64,000 nt of DNA, taken from positions 124,001 through 188,000 of the forward strand of contig NZ_JMIR01000004.1 in the NCBI RefSeq assembly GCF_000714935.1, in the 5' to 3' direction. A model generated the notes under the pieces. The model ran no database searches, was not told the DNA's origin, and saw only the letters and a program-made list of their open reading frames with translations. Below, piece after piece: positions 34,373-43,333 of the stretch. Made by a program: the position numbers and the translations under genes. The DNA is from Tumebacillus flagellatus. GTDB taxonomy: Bacteria > Bacillota > Bacilli > Tumebacillales > Tumebacillaceae. Each line of letters begins with the position of its first letter. Position 1 is the first letter of the stretch.

Positions 34373-35599
34373 GTGAAAAAAGCAGGGTGGCTGGCTGTTC
34401 TGGCAACGGCGGGACTGATAACAGGCTGTGGAACCAGCGGCTCCGCGGTCGAGGGCCAATTTTCGGTCGACAAAAAGATCGGCGGTGCGCAGATCGAAGG
34501 ATTTCCGCAACCTCCTGTGGCGTTGGAAATCCACATGGCGAATGAAAAAACGGGCTGGGCGGTCTCCGCAGGCAATGTCTTCCGCACGGAAGACGGCGGC
34601 GGGCATTGGATCAACGCGCTGACCTTTAACTATACCGACACGATGAGCCCCAGTGAACTCAAGCCGCTCGACCCGGCGAAACTGCACACCGCGTACAACG
34701 GCGCCGACGAGATCTGGGTTTCCGAAGCGGTGGAAGCGGGAATTTCCCCGTATGTCGTCCAACACACCGCCGACGGCGGGCGCAGCGGGTTCAAAAATTG
34801 GGACACGCATTCCGCGCCCAGCGCCGGAGAGATTCAGTTCGTCGATTCCAAGCACGGCTGGATGTTGGAGCGCATGGGCGGGGCGACAGGCAACGACATC
34901 GTAGGACTCAACCGCACGGAGGACGGCGGCGCAACCTGGACACGGGTGTCGGGGAACGACAAACACGACGGCAGCGACACGTTCCCGTATGCGGGGCTCA
35001 AGTCGGGTGTCTCGTTTGCCGATGCACAGCACGGGTTTGCGACAGGCTATTTGCGGGATGTGGAGGTTCCGTTTTTTTACAGAACGGACGACGGGGGCAA
35101 GACGTGGAAACAGCAGGACTTGCCGATCCGCAGCGCGACGATCACGACGCAGCCGCCGGAGTTTTTCAACGACGGCAAGGACGGCGTGATGGCGGCGGTC
35201 GACGGCCAGGAGTTGAACGTGACGTTCTTGATCACGCACGACAGCGGGCAGACGTGGCAAGCGACGACGCCGCGCCCGTTCCAATTGCGCTCTCTCAAAG
35301 ACCCCGCAATTGAAAAAAACGGCCTCCGCATCGACATGGTCTATGATTTCGCGGACGCAACACGCGGCTGGGTGATGGATCAGGCGGAGGACCTGTACGC
35401 GACCCAGGACGGCGGCGCGACGTGGGAGGCGATTCCGGTTCCGGAGGACAGCGCGTTGAAGCAGGCGATGAATGAAAAGCGGGTCAAGCAGCTGGATTTC
35501 GTGAGCGATCAGATCGGATGGGCGCTGCTGGTGAAACCGGGCGGGTTGGGCGAAAGTATCATCTTGAAAACGGAAGACGGCGGTCATACTTGGCGCTAA
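34373..35599 (+). CDS. lipoprotein with BNR/Ycf48-like beta-propeller
   Basis: 408 residues. Signal with LITGC lipobox (Cys19). The rest is made of repeats each ending in the Asp-box-like motif: FRTEDGGGHW, NRTEDGGATW, YRTDDGGKTW, ITHDSGQTW, YATQDGGATW, LKTEDGGHTWR. Such propellers occur in sialidases and in the photosystem assembly factor Ycf48; no catalytic residues of sialidase are recognised. A surface-anchored binding protein is the best guess. GTG at 34373 is about 11 bases after GGGAGG. Confidence 0.85.
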   Translation: MKKAGWLAVLATAGLITGCGTSGSAVEGQFSVDKKIGGAQIEGFPQPPVALEIHMANEKTGWAVSAGNVFRTEDGGGHWINALTFNYTDTMSPSELKPLDPAKLHTAYNGADEIWVSEAVEAGISPYVVQHTADGGRSGFKNWDTHSAPSAGEIQFVDSKHGWMLERMGGATGNDIVGLNRTEDGGATWTRVSGNDKHDGSDTFPYAGLKSGVSFADAQHGFATGYLRDVEVPFFYRTDDGGKTWKQQDLPIRSATITTQPPEFFNDGKDGVMAAVDGQELNVTFLITHDSGQTWQATTPRPFQLRSLKDPAIEKNGLRIDMVYDFADATRGWVMDQAEDLYATQDGGATWEAIPVPEDSALKQAMNEKRVKQLDFVSDQIGWALLVKPGGLGESIILKTEDGGHTWR

Positions 35600-35638
35600 A
35601 TCGGGCATACTATCCAAAAATTGGAGGTGCAGCCCGTC

Positions 35639-36040
35639 ATGAAAAAACGTCTCGCCACGTACGCAACTCTCGCGCTCGCCGTTCTCACTCTGACCGCCGC
35701 CTTTCCGGCGACCGGCCTGCAGGCGGTCACGCGCGAGACACGGGAGCAACTGATGGAAGACGCGATGTTGACCGCGCTCTCTGCACCGCTTCATCAAGCG
35801 GTGCAGGAGCATTACAAAACCAACCCGCCGCGCTTTGCGATCCGCGACGCGCAGGTGTTACATCTCACGCATGACGCGCACGACCCGGCGACGTACACCG
35901 TTCGCGTGCAACTCCGCATGCTCGACGACGCCACGCAACAAGCGAAATCGCGGGATATCGTCACAGTGCGCGTGCAACCGGGAGCGTCAAAAGTGCTGGG
36001 GTATGAGACGTACCCGGTGGAAGCGCGGAACCACGCGTAA
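35639..36040 (+). CDS. small secreted protein, DUF3888-like
   Basis: 133 residues. A signal peptide of about 30 residues (LATYATLALAVLTLTAA) precedes a small alpha/beta domain: EQLMEDAMLTALSAPLHQAV, then HYKTNPPRFAIRDAQVLHL and a final strand VTVRVQPGASKVLGYETYP. The pattern resembles the DUF3888 group of secreted Bacillales proteins (from memory, unverified). The ATG at 35639 lies 8-10 bases after GGAGGTG. Probably co-transcribed with the propeller lipoprotein 39 bases upstream. Confidence 0.7.
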   Translation: MKKRLATYATLALAVLTLTAAFPATGLQAVTRETREQLMEDAMLTALSAPLHQAVQEHYKTNPPRFAIRDAQVLHLTHDAHDPATYTVRVQLRMLDDATQQAKSRDIVTVRVQPGASKVLGYETYPVEARNHA

Positions 36041-36062
36041 GTTTTGCAACCGTTTGTTTTTG

Positions 36063-36098
36063 AAAAAAGGAGCCCACATGCGCAGGGCTCTTTTTTGT
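36063..36098 (+). terminator. terminator after the small secreted protein
   Basis: AAAAAAGGAGCCC and GGGCTCTTTTTT with a 9-base loop. Confidence 0.88.
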
Positions 36099-36239
36099 GT
36101 GAAGCTGTAGAAATAGTAGTCGAAATTATCTGCTGATTCAATTACAATGTGAAGTGTAGCATCTTCCATTTTTTTCTTTGCTGAAAAAGTCTGTTTCCGT
36201 TTGCATAGAATTCACGACTTATAGAACAGGGGGTTTTTC

Positions 36240-37958
36240 ATGTTGAACTACGGCAAACTCTCATCTGCCAATGATTTGAACTGGTACACAGACGATCCGA
36301 TCTTGACGCGCTACGCCAAGCGCTATTTGCCGCCTGCTGTGTTGTCCTATCTAGAAGAGACCTTCCAAGCGACAGGCAAACTCGTCGCCGGACCGATGGA
36401 CCGCCGCGCCGTGCACACCGACCGCGAAGGCCAGCCGCGTTTGATCCGCTACAATAAGAAGGGCGAAGAAATCAATGAAGTCTGGTACAACGAAGGCTAC
36501 CTGCAAACGGTGCGGGACGGTTACGGCACGGGAGTCGTCGGCTTGCGATATGACGAAAACGCGCCGGAGAAAGTTCCGTTTTTGGCAAACGGGATTTTGT
36601 TTTATCTGCTGACGGAGACGGAGTGCGGTTTCACGTGTCCGGTGGCGTTGACGCAATCGGTCGCGTTTGTTCTGGAGAAGTTCGGCACAGAGGAGCAAAA
36701 ACGCACGTATCTCACGCGGCTTGCCTCCATCGACCCGGACGTGATGGAGCAAGGCGGGACGTTCCTCACCGAAATCCAAGGCGGCTCCGACGTCGGGGCG
36801 ACGAAAACGGTGGCGGTTGCGGAGGGCGATCACTACTTACTGACGGGGGAGAAGTGGTTTGCGAGCAACTGCGACGCGGAGATCTCCATCACGTTGGCGC
36901 GGGTGAATGAGAAAAAATCCACCGCCGGCCTCGGGCTCTTCCTCCTGCCGCGCACCCTGCCGGACGGCACGCGCAATCCCGGGATCAGCATCCGCCGCCT
37001 GAAAGACAAACTCGGCGTGCGGGCGGTCGCGAGCGGGGAGTTGGTGCTGAACAACGCGGTTGGTTATCTGATCGGGACGCTCGATCACGGGTTCAAGTAC
37101 ATGGCGGAAGCGTTGAACGTTTCGCGGTTGGACACGGCGCTTGGCGGGCTGGCGATTGCGCGGAGGGCTTTCTTGGAAGCGGCGGTGTATACGAGCCAGC
37201 GCGAGGCGTTTGGAAATGTGGTGGCGCGGTATCCGATGGTGCAGGAGACGCTCGCGAACCTGATCACGGAGATCGAAGCGGGCTGGGCGATGGCGGCACA
37301 GATGATCTCGAAGTTTGATCAGGTGCATACGTACAACACAGGCACGCAGGATGACTACCTGCTGATGCGGATCTTGCTCTCGCTTGGGAAGACGCGCCTC
37401 AGCGACTTGGGAGTGACGGCGGCCCGCCAGTCGCTTGAACTTCACGGCGGGAATGGCTACATCGAAGAGTACGTCACTCCGCGCCTCCTGCGTGACGCGA
37501 TCGTCAACCCGGTGTGGGAGGGGACGGCGAACATCCAAGCGCTGGAAGTCCTCAAAACTCTGCATCGTGGAGGTGCTGCGCCGTTCGTGGCGGACTTGCA
37601 AGCGACGCTGGCTAGCCTCGAACACCCTGCTTTGAAAAAACTGCACCCTCAACTCTCGGCAGAAGTTGCCCGCGCGCAAGAGTTGATCTCCCACGTCTTG
37701 CAACAAGACCAACGCCAACAAACCGCCCTTGCGAAGAAGTTGGCGGATTTCATGTACGACGTGTACACCGCCGTCCACTTGGCGGAGGAAGCCCAGTACG
37801 ATCTCCTGAATTCGGGCGACGGCAGAAGACTGTTGGCGGCGGAGCAGTGGGTGAAGCTGGTGTTCTCGAAGGATGCGGATCGCGGAATCCTCTCTGGCGA
37901 AGTGCTGACCGACGAGCAGTTTGAAGCGTTGGTGGCGTTTGGAACATGGAGCGTTTAG
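36240..37958 (+). CDS. acyl-CoA dehydrogenase family protein, AidB-like
   Basis: 572 residues, FAD-dependent. Seen: TETECGFTCPVALTQSVAFV (N-terminal core), FLTEIQGGSDVGATKTVA and TGEKWFASNCDAE (middle beta domain and FAD contacts), and the C-terminal helix bundle with LHGGNGYIEEYVTPRLLRDA and VWEGTANIQALEVL. The long N-terminus and the EIQGGSDV/NPVWEGTANI pattern place it in the AidB/ACAD11-like branch rather than the short-chain dehydrogenases. Substrate not predictable; E. coli AidB belongs to the alkylation response. ATG follows ACAGGGGG. Confidence 0.88.
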   Translation: MLNYGKLSSANDLNWYTDDPILTRYAKRYLPPAVLSYLEETFQATGKLVAGPMDRRAVHTDREGQPRLIRYNKKGEEINEVWYNEGYLQTVRDGYGTGVVGLRYDENAPEKVPFLANGILFYLLTETECGFTCPVALTQSVAFVLEKFGTEEQKRTYLTRLASIDPDVMEQGGTFLTEIQGGSDVGATKTVAVAEGDHYLLTGEKWFASNCDAEISITLARVNEKKSTAGLGLFLLPRTLPDGTRNPGISIRRLKDKLGVRAVASGELVLNNAVGYLIGTLDHGFKYMAEALNVSRLDTALGGLAIARRAFLEAAVYTSQREAFGNVVARYPMVQETLANLITEIEAGWAMAAQMISKFDQVHTYNTGTQDDYLLMRILLSLGKTRLSDLGVTAARQSLELHGGNGYIEEYVTPRLLRDAIVNPVWEGTANIQALEVLKTLHRGGAAPFVADLQATLASLEHPALKKLHPQLSAEVARAQELISHVLQQDQRQQTALAKKLADFMYDVYTAVHLAEEAQYDLLNSGDGRRLLAAEQWVKLVFSKDADRGILSGEVLTDEQFEALVAFGTWSV

Positions 37959-38524
37959 GGCAGAAAAAAGCAACGAGTCCGCGCTCGTTGCTGATCATGG
38001 TCGTTGTTTTTTTGGTGTTTGGGATTGGAAAGATGTGGTATGGGGATTCTTCTGATACTCTGGAAGGGGCCATCCGCAAACTTTGGAAGTTTCCCGTTAC
38101 GGTTGTGATGTCGGAAGATGCTCACAACGGCGTGATCTTCAAAGAGAAAGAGATGTATGTTTTTAACACGTATGACAAGTGGCTTGGACGGTACTTCTAC
38201 TCGGGGAGTGGAGAAGACGGCTGGAGATATGACGTGGGATTTGACGCCATGATGCTGCGGACGATCTATCAAGAGGGGATTGGGGATGTCGTTTGGGGTG
38301 TGGTGGACACCGTGAAGCCAGTGAAGGAAGTCGAGGTTCTGTTCATTGACAGGAAAGACCCGACACACACGATCTCCATGAAAATCCCCGTCACGAACAA
38401 GGGGTTTATCGGCTATCAAAAGAACCAGTTATATGTGTCTGAGACGGACGCTGCCAACAAGTGGCAAGTTCACGCTGTCGTCTACGCTTCGGACGGTTCT
38501 GTATTAATGAAGAAAGATTTCTGA
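37946..38524 (+). CDS. single-pass membrane protein, unknown
   Basis: 192 residues: short basic N-terminus, one membrane helix (SLLIMVVVFLVFGIGKMWYG), then an extracytoplasmic beta-rich domain with no family recognised (VTVVMSEDAHNGVIFKEKEM; YVSETDAANKWQVHAVVYA). It overlaps the end of the dehydrogenase gene by 13 bases, so translation is coupled. Function unknown. Confidence 0.7.
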   Translation: MERLGQKKATSPRSLLIMVVVFLVFGIGKMWYGDSSDTLEGAIRKLWKFPVTVVMSEDAHNGVIFKEKEMYVFNTYDKWLGRYFYSGSGEDGWRYDVGFDAMMLRTIYQEGIGDVVWGVVDTVKPVKEVEVLFIDRKDPTHTISMKIPVTNKGFIGYQKNQLYVSETDAANKWQVHAVVYASDGSVLMKKDF

Positions 38525-38554
38525 TACCAGATTTCTGATTGTGGAGATGAAACC

Positions 38555-39142
38555 ATGGAACGCAACATCACCTTAGAAGTCATCACAGACGGCAACATCG
38601 AGGCGTGCCGTGACCTGTGCAACGAATTGATGGCCTTCCAAAAATCGCAAGCGACGCTCGCGCCGGAAGCATTTGACGCGATGAATTTTGACACACGCAT
38701 GAAGAAGGGCTTTGAAAGCGCATTGGAGAGTCAAGTTGTGGTGGTGAAAGACAACGGGGTGCCGGTTGGGTATGTTTTTTCTACGATCGACATGGTAGAG
38801 GGCGAAACGAACGCGATCCCGGACTGGGCACCAGTGAAGGACCCGTCGACCGCGCAGGGTTTCTACCCCGACTGGGTGCAATTCCCCCAAAAGATCGGCC
38901 TGCTGAACAACCTCTACATCCGCGACGACTACCGAGACTTGAAGCTCGGCTCCCAGCTGTTCAACATGTCCATCGACTGGCTGGAAAGCCACGCCGACGT
39001 CGATCTGATTTTCATCTACATCTCCAACGGCAATGACGCGGCGCTCAATTTCTACCTGAACCGCGGCTTCACCTACAGCCACGAGGTATTCGGCGGCTTC
39101 ATCAAAGCCGTCTATAAAGAGAAAAAAACCTGGGTGTTTTGA
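38555..39142 (+). CDS. GNAT-family N-acetyltransferase
   Basis: 195 residues. Seen: VVVKDNGVPVGYVFSTIDM (central strands), the acetyl-CoA region LYIRDDYRDLKLGSQLFNMS (a variant of R/Q-x-x-G-x-G/A), and ISNGNDAALNFYLNRGFTYS (late strand and Asn/Tyr motif). Acceptor unknown. Own ribosome site GTGGAG. Last GC-rich gene before the AT-rich gene at 39337. Confidence 0.85.
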   Translation: MERNITLEVITDGNIEACRDLCNELMAFQKSQATLAPEAFDAMNFDTRMKKGFESALESQVVVVKDNGVPVGYVFSTIDMVEGETNAIPDWAPVKDPSTAQGFYPDWVQFPQKIGLLNNLYIRDDYRDLKLGSQLFNMSIDWLESHADVDLIFIYISNGNDAALNFYLNRGFTYSHEVFGGFIKAVYKEKKTWVF

Positions 39143-39336
39143 AGTATGAGGAAATTTATTTTTTGATAAATGGCAATATACTTAGATTTTTTATTACCTA
39201 GTAGATAATGAGGCTATTTCAGAATGAAATACTTTCGATGCATTGATCAAAGAGAGACTAGTGTAATAATCTAATGAAGGAATTTCTGTTTATTTGTAGA
39301 ATAACGTAAATGATAATTTGGATTGGAGTGAAGAAA

Positions 39337-41148
39337 ATGTCCGAAATTTTGGCTCTGCAGGAGCGCGTCAAGAACACAATTCAGCTAGGGGAAAGTCATT
39401 TTAGGGAATTTAAAACCGCACTAGAAGGTAAACCTGAATCAAAAAAACCAAGATTATCCAAAAAGATTTGTGAAGATATTGGTGAAGCATTAGTGTCATT
39501 TGCTAATGCTGATGGAGGCGAATTATTAATCGGGGTAGAAGATGATGGAACGGTAACAGGCGTTCCGCATAACGAAGAAGACATTCAATTTATGCTTAAT
39601 GCATTTAGTTCTCATGTTCATGCCGATAGCCAACTACCAATGGTTCATAATACAAGGTTAGTTATCGATGGTAAAGTGATATTATTCTTTTCTGTATCAA
39701 AAGGGATTGATGATATTTATCAACTCCCGGATGGGCGTTGTGTTAGAAGAAAAGACAAAGCTACAGTTCCTGCGAATTTTAGAAGAATAATAGTGGAAAG
39801 GCAAGAGGTTAAATCAAGAGAATATGACAGACAGTTTGTGGATAATGCTACTATAGCTGATCTTGATATTCTCTTTGTGCAATCTATGGCAGATAATTAC
39901 TTACGGGGAATAAGTGTAGAGAAATACCTACAACAGATAGGGTTAGCTGAATATACAGTTAACGGAATAAAACTTCGTATGGCGGCATTATTACTTTTTG
40001 CAAAAGACATTCAGAAATGGCATCCTAGGTCAAATTTCAGAATTTTAAAAGTCGCTGGTACCGAATTAAAACCCGGTGGGAATTATAATGCTTTATCTGA
40101 TGAGACTGTACAAGGGAATATATTTGAATTATTAGTTCGCTCATGGGAGGCTCTTCGTCCGTTTCTAGCTTACAAAACAGAGTTTGGGTCGGACGCTAAG
40201 TTTGAGCAAAAATATATTTATCCTGAAGGGGCGTGTCGTGAGGCGCTTGTAAATGCCATTGCTCATCGAGATTATACTATTCAAAGTGGGATTGATGTAT
40301 TTATTTTCGATGATAGGATGGAAATAAAGAGTGCGGGTGCCCTGTTGTCAACATTAACAATAGATGGTTTAACACAGTTGTCAGGTATACACGAATCTCG
40401 AAACTCTCTTATTGCTCGCATTCTTCGTGAAAACAAGTTTATGCGTGAATTAGGCGAAGGGATGAAACGGATCTTTGATCTCATGGAAGAACATGAGCTG
40501 GAAAAGCCTGTCTTGAAGTCTGAGAATAACAGTTTCAGTGTTACATTGTTCCATAAATCAGTCTATACACCGAGACAATTGCAATGGTTAGCTATCTTTG
40601 ATGAGTATGAGTTGACAAACTGGCAAAAGAAAATTATTGTTCTTGGCATGGATGATAACCCATTTTCTCAAAAAGATATTTACGATGCGATGAATACAAC
40701 TGATAGAAATACATATGATACCGAAGTGACTGGTTTAAGGAAAATGGGGATTCTAATTCAATTCCGAACTCATGGAGAAGCCATGAAGTTATCTAGGCAA
40801 CGAAAAATACCAAAACAGCAGGTTCCGAGATTTAAGGTTCATATTCCGGATAATAATTCTACGGGAAATGACGACCCCATCCACATTTCAAAAGTCCCTC
40901 TTAATTTAAGGGAAGATGATGTAAAGCGGTTGCTTAGCGTTTATGGGAAGGTAACAAAAGTTGTGTTGCCAAAAACCCCATATGATGATCGTATTCAAGG
41001 ATATGGTTTTGTTTGGTTTGAGAATGACGAGGTGAAGTATGAAGTTTTAAATAAGAAGGTTTTGGACTTTGGTGCGTTTTCAATTAGAGTAAATGAGTAC
41101 AAACCTAGGTTGAAAGGGAAGAGAAGAGAAGGATCACTCATTAGGTGA
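39337..41148 (+). CDS. AlbA_2/Schlafen-type protein with ATPase-like domain, winged helix and C-terminal RRM
   Basis: 603 residues in a gene far AT-richer (mostly A/T third positions) than all neighbours. Domains: AlbA_2/Schlafen-type DNA- or RNA-binding domain at about 10-140 (GESHFREFKTALEG; LVSFANADGGELLIGVEDDG); a HATPase_c_4-like domain at about 290-410 (PEGACREALVNAIAHRDYTI, GIDVFIFDDRMEI, RELGEGMKRIFDLM); a winged helix at about 425-480; and an RNA-recognition motif at about 512-590 with RNP2 IHISKVP and RNP1 GYGFVWFE. The first three parts are a known combination (COG2865-type), but an RRM tail on it is one I do not recall. ATG at 39337 follows GGAGTGAAG. It stands alone between genes of normal composition. 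Confidence 0.88.
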   Translation: MSEILALQERVKNTIQLGESHFREFKTALEGKPESKKPRLSKKICEDIGEALVSFANADGGELLIGVEDDGTVTGVPHNEEDIQFMLNAFSSHVHADSQLPMVHNTRLVIDGKVILFFSVSKGIDDIYQLPDGRCVRRKDKATVPANFRRIIVERQEVKSREYDRQFVDNATIADLDILFVQSMADNYLRGISVEKYLQQIGLAEYTVNGIKLRMAALLLFAKDIQKWHPRSNFRILKVAGTELKPGGNYNALSDETVQGNIFELLVRSWEALRPFLAYKTEFGSDAKFEQKYIYPEGACREALVNAIAHRDYTIQSGIDVFIFDDRMEIKSAGALLSTLTIDGLTQLSGIHESRNSLIARILRENKFMRELGEGMKRIFDLMEEHELEKPVLKSENNSFSVTLFHKSVYTPRQLQWLAIFDEYELTNWQKKIIVLGMDDNPFSQKDIYDAMNTTDRNTYDTEVTGLRKMGILIQFRTHGEAMKLSRQRKIPKQQVPRFKVHIPDNNSTGNDDPIHISKVPLNLREDDVKRLLSVYGKVTKVVLPKTPYDDRIQGYGFVWFENDEVKYEVLNKKVLDFGAFSIRVNEYKPRLKGKRREGSLIR

Positions 41149-41171
41149 GATGATTTTTTATGTTAGCTTTT

Positions 41172-42110
41172 TTATCGAGAACTATAGATAAAGATCTCAT
41201 ACACCCGCAGAACCCCATATACCGCCTGCAACACTGGGAACTCTGTTGCAGTTCGCCCGTGTTTCTCCGCGAGCGAGAGGAGGTAGCCATGCAGATGATC
41301 CGTCTCGACGGAGAGGCCTTTTTCCATGTCGTAGAGCATGGAGGCTTTCATCCCGAAGGGGGAATTGACCACGATCTGATACGTTTTTTCCTCGACATCC
41401 TCTTTGGTGGGGGCGCCGGCGAGTCGCGTAATCTCCACAATCTCCGCCAGCAACTTCTTGCAGGTTGCATGCCCGTGCGCATCCGCCATAATCGGCCCGA
41501 GCGACGAGCGGAACAGGGTCGTGATCCCGCTGATTACGGCAATCGTGATGTATTTATGCCACACATCCCGCTGCACGTTCTCGCTCAGAATCACATCAAA
41601 ACCCGCACACGACATATGCTCCAAAATCTTCTCCACCCGCTCCGTACGCCCGCCGTCCCATTCGCCGAACGTCACATCATGCCTAGGGCTGCTATGTACA
41701 ATCCGACCTTCCGCATCCAGCGTCGTCGAAATGAAGCACAGCCCGCCGAGCACGCGTTCCTTCCCAAACGCCTGCCACAGTGTTTCATAATGCCCGTACC
41801 CGTTCAATAACGGCAAAATCACCGTCTGCTCCGTCACATACCCGCGCAAATCCTCCACAATCTGCCCCATATGATACGCCTTCACCGAAAGCAGCACCAC
41901 ATCAAACGGCGCGTCAGCCTCTTCTCCGGCGACCAGCGTCTTCACACCCGCCGACCAATTCCCGGCGTGACTCTCAATCACCAACCCGGTCTGCTCCAAC
42001 TGCGCCCGACGACCCGAACGCACCAAAAACGTCACATCTTCGCCCTTCTGCACCAAACGCCCGCCAAAATAACCCCCGACCGCACCGGCTCCAACGACCA
42101 GAAACTTCAT
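41172..42110 (-). CDS. panE: ketopantoate reductase family protein
   Basis: 312 residues. NADPH-binding N-terminus MKFLVVGAGAVGGYFGGRL, then VVLLSVKAYHMG (catalytic Lys region) and the C-terminal helical domain with the conserved Asn/Ser/Glu cluster (SPFGMKASMLYDME). Reduces 2-dehydropantoate to pantoate in pantothenate and CoA synthesis; family members with other substrates exist, so the symbol is provisional. ATG at 42110 follows a GAGGAGG. Divergent from ccpA and transcribed from a good promoter at 42146-42174. Confidence 0.85.
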   Translation of the reverse strand: MKFLVVGAGAVGGYFGGRLVQKGEDVTFLVRSGRRAQLEQTGLVIESHAGNWSAGVKTLVAGEEADAPFDVVLLSVKAYHMGQIVEDLRGYVTEQTVILPLLNGYGHYETLWQAFGKERVLGGLCFISTTLDAEGRIVHSSPRHDVTFGEWDGGRTERVEKILEHMSCAGFDVILSENVQRDVWHKYITIAVISGITTLFRSSLGPIMADAHGHATCKKLLAEIVEITRLAGAPTKEDVEEKTYQIVVNSPFGMKASMLYDMEKGLSVETDHLHGYLLSLAEKHGRTATEFPVLQAVYGVLRVYEIFIYSSR

Positions 42111-42145
42111 TCTCGTCCGCCTCCTCAAACAATTCTGTCTCCTCT

Positions 42146-42174
42146 AGTATAGAAGAAACGGAAAACCTCAGCAA
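42146..42174 (-). promoter_or_regulatory. sigma-A promoter of the ketopantoate reductase gene
   Basis: Minus strand: TTGCTG (-35), 17-base spacer, TATACT (-10). Confidence 0.7.
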
Positions 42175-42256
42175 ACCCTCCACACTTTGTGCTTTTTTGC
42201 ACTTGCTTCCTGTGGTATGATAGTTGATAAATGTCAATGAAAAGTAGGTGTGTCCG

Positions 42257-43258
42257 GTGAACAAAACGATCTATGATGTAGCCCGCGAGGCTGGCGTGTC
42301 GATGGCGACGGTTTCCCGTGTCTTAAACGGGACGGCGGTTGTGAAGGAAGAGACCAAAGCCAAAGTTCAAGCGGCGATTGAGAAGCTCGGGTATCGACCG
42401 AATGCGGTAGCGCGCGGTCTCGCCAGCAAGCGCACGAAATCGATCGGCGTCATCCTCCCGGACGTTTCCGACCTGTTTCATGCAGAAGTCCTCCGCGGCA
42501 TCGAGGACATCGCCACGATGTACCAATACCACATCATCCTCACCAACTCCGATGCCCGCGAAGACCGTGAAGTCGATCTGGTCGGCACCATGTGGGAAAA
42601 GCAGGTCGACGGGTTGATTTTCATCTCTGAAAAAATTACACCGAAGATTGTAAAAACTTTCGAATCGGCACAATTGCCTGTCGTTCTCTGCGCCACCGAA
42701 GACCCGGAACACCGCATCCCGTCCGTCGCCATCGACAACAAGCAAGCCGGCACGGACGCGACCCGTTATTTTCTCAACCTCGGAGTGGACAAGATCGTGT
42801 TTCTCGGCGGTCCGACTTCGCAGCCCGTCACGATGGAACGCTTGGCCGGCTATGAAAAAGCCCTCGCCGACGCCGGTCACGAATTCAACCCGGCGTACGT
42901 GATCCACGCCCGCGATTCGCACTACCAAGCAGGCTATGACGTCTCCAACGAATTCCTCAATTCCGGCTTGAAAGCGGACGCCGTCGTTGCCACCTCCGAC
43001 GAACTCGTGCTCGGCTTCCTCAACGCCGTGCGCGACCGCGGCGGCAAAGCGCCGGACGACGTGATGTTGCTCAGTTTCGAAAACACGCGCCTCACGACCA
43101 TCGTGCGCCCGGAACTGACGACGATCGCCCAGCCGACTTATGATCTCGGAGCCGTCTCGATGCGCCTCTTGACCAAACTTCTCAACGATGAAGCCATCGA
43201 AGAATACACCGTGCGCCTCCCGCATTCCATCTTGGAGCGCACGTCTACCAAACGATAG
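42257..43258 (+). CDS. ccpA: catabolite control protein CcpA
   Basis: 333-residue LacI-family transcription regulator. The HTH (TIYDVAREAGVSMATVSRVL) is followed by the hinge helix and the periplasmic-binding-protein-like core; the residues ARGLASKRTKSIGVILPDV and DAVVATSDELVLGFLNAV fit CcpA. In Bacilli CcpA with Ser46-phosphorylated HPr binds cre sites to control carbon metabolism. GTG at 42257 is about 8 bases after AGGTG; an in-frame upstream GTG (42248) overlaps it. A TATGAT -10 lies at 42216-42221 with a poor -35. The HTH alone does not exclude another LacI member. Confidence 0.85.
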   Translation: MNKTIYDVAREAGVSMATVSRVLNGTAVVKEETKAKVQAAIEKLGYRPNAVARGLASKRTKSIGVILPDVSDLFHAEVLRGIEDIATMYQYHIILTNSDAREDREVDLVGTMWEKQVDGLIFISEKITPKIVKTFESAQLPVVLCATEDPEHRIPSVAIDNKQAGTDATRYFLNLGVDKIVFLGGPTSQPVTMERLAGYEKALADAGHEFNPAYVIHARDSHYQAGYDVSNEFLNSGLKADAVVATSDELVLGFLNAVRDRGGKAPDDVMLLSFENTRLTTIVRPELTTIAQPTYDLGAVSMRLLTKLLNDEAIEEYTVRLPHSILERTSTKR

Positions 43259-43277
43259 AGAACTGATCGTGGAAGAG

Positions 43278-43313
43278 GCCCCGCATGCGCACGCTCGACA
43301 TGCGGGCTTTCGT
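43278..43313 (+). terminator. probable terminator after ccpA
   Basis: CCCGCATG and CATGCGGG (43280-43306) with an 11-base loop, followed by CTTTCGTC; the T-run is short, so confidence is moderate. Confidence 0.5.
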
Positions 43314-43333
43314 CTACCTGACGAGGTGATCCC

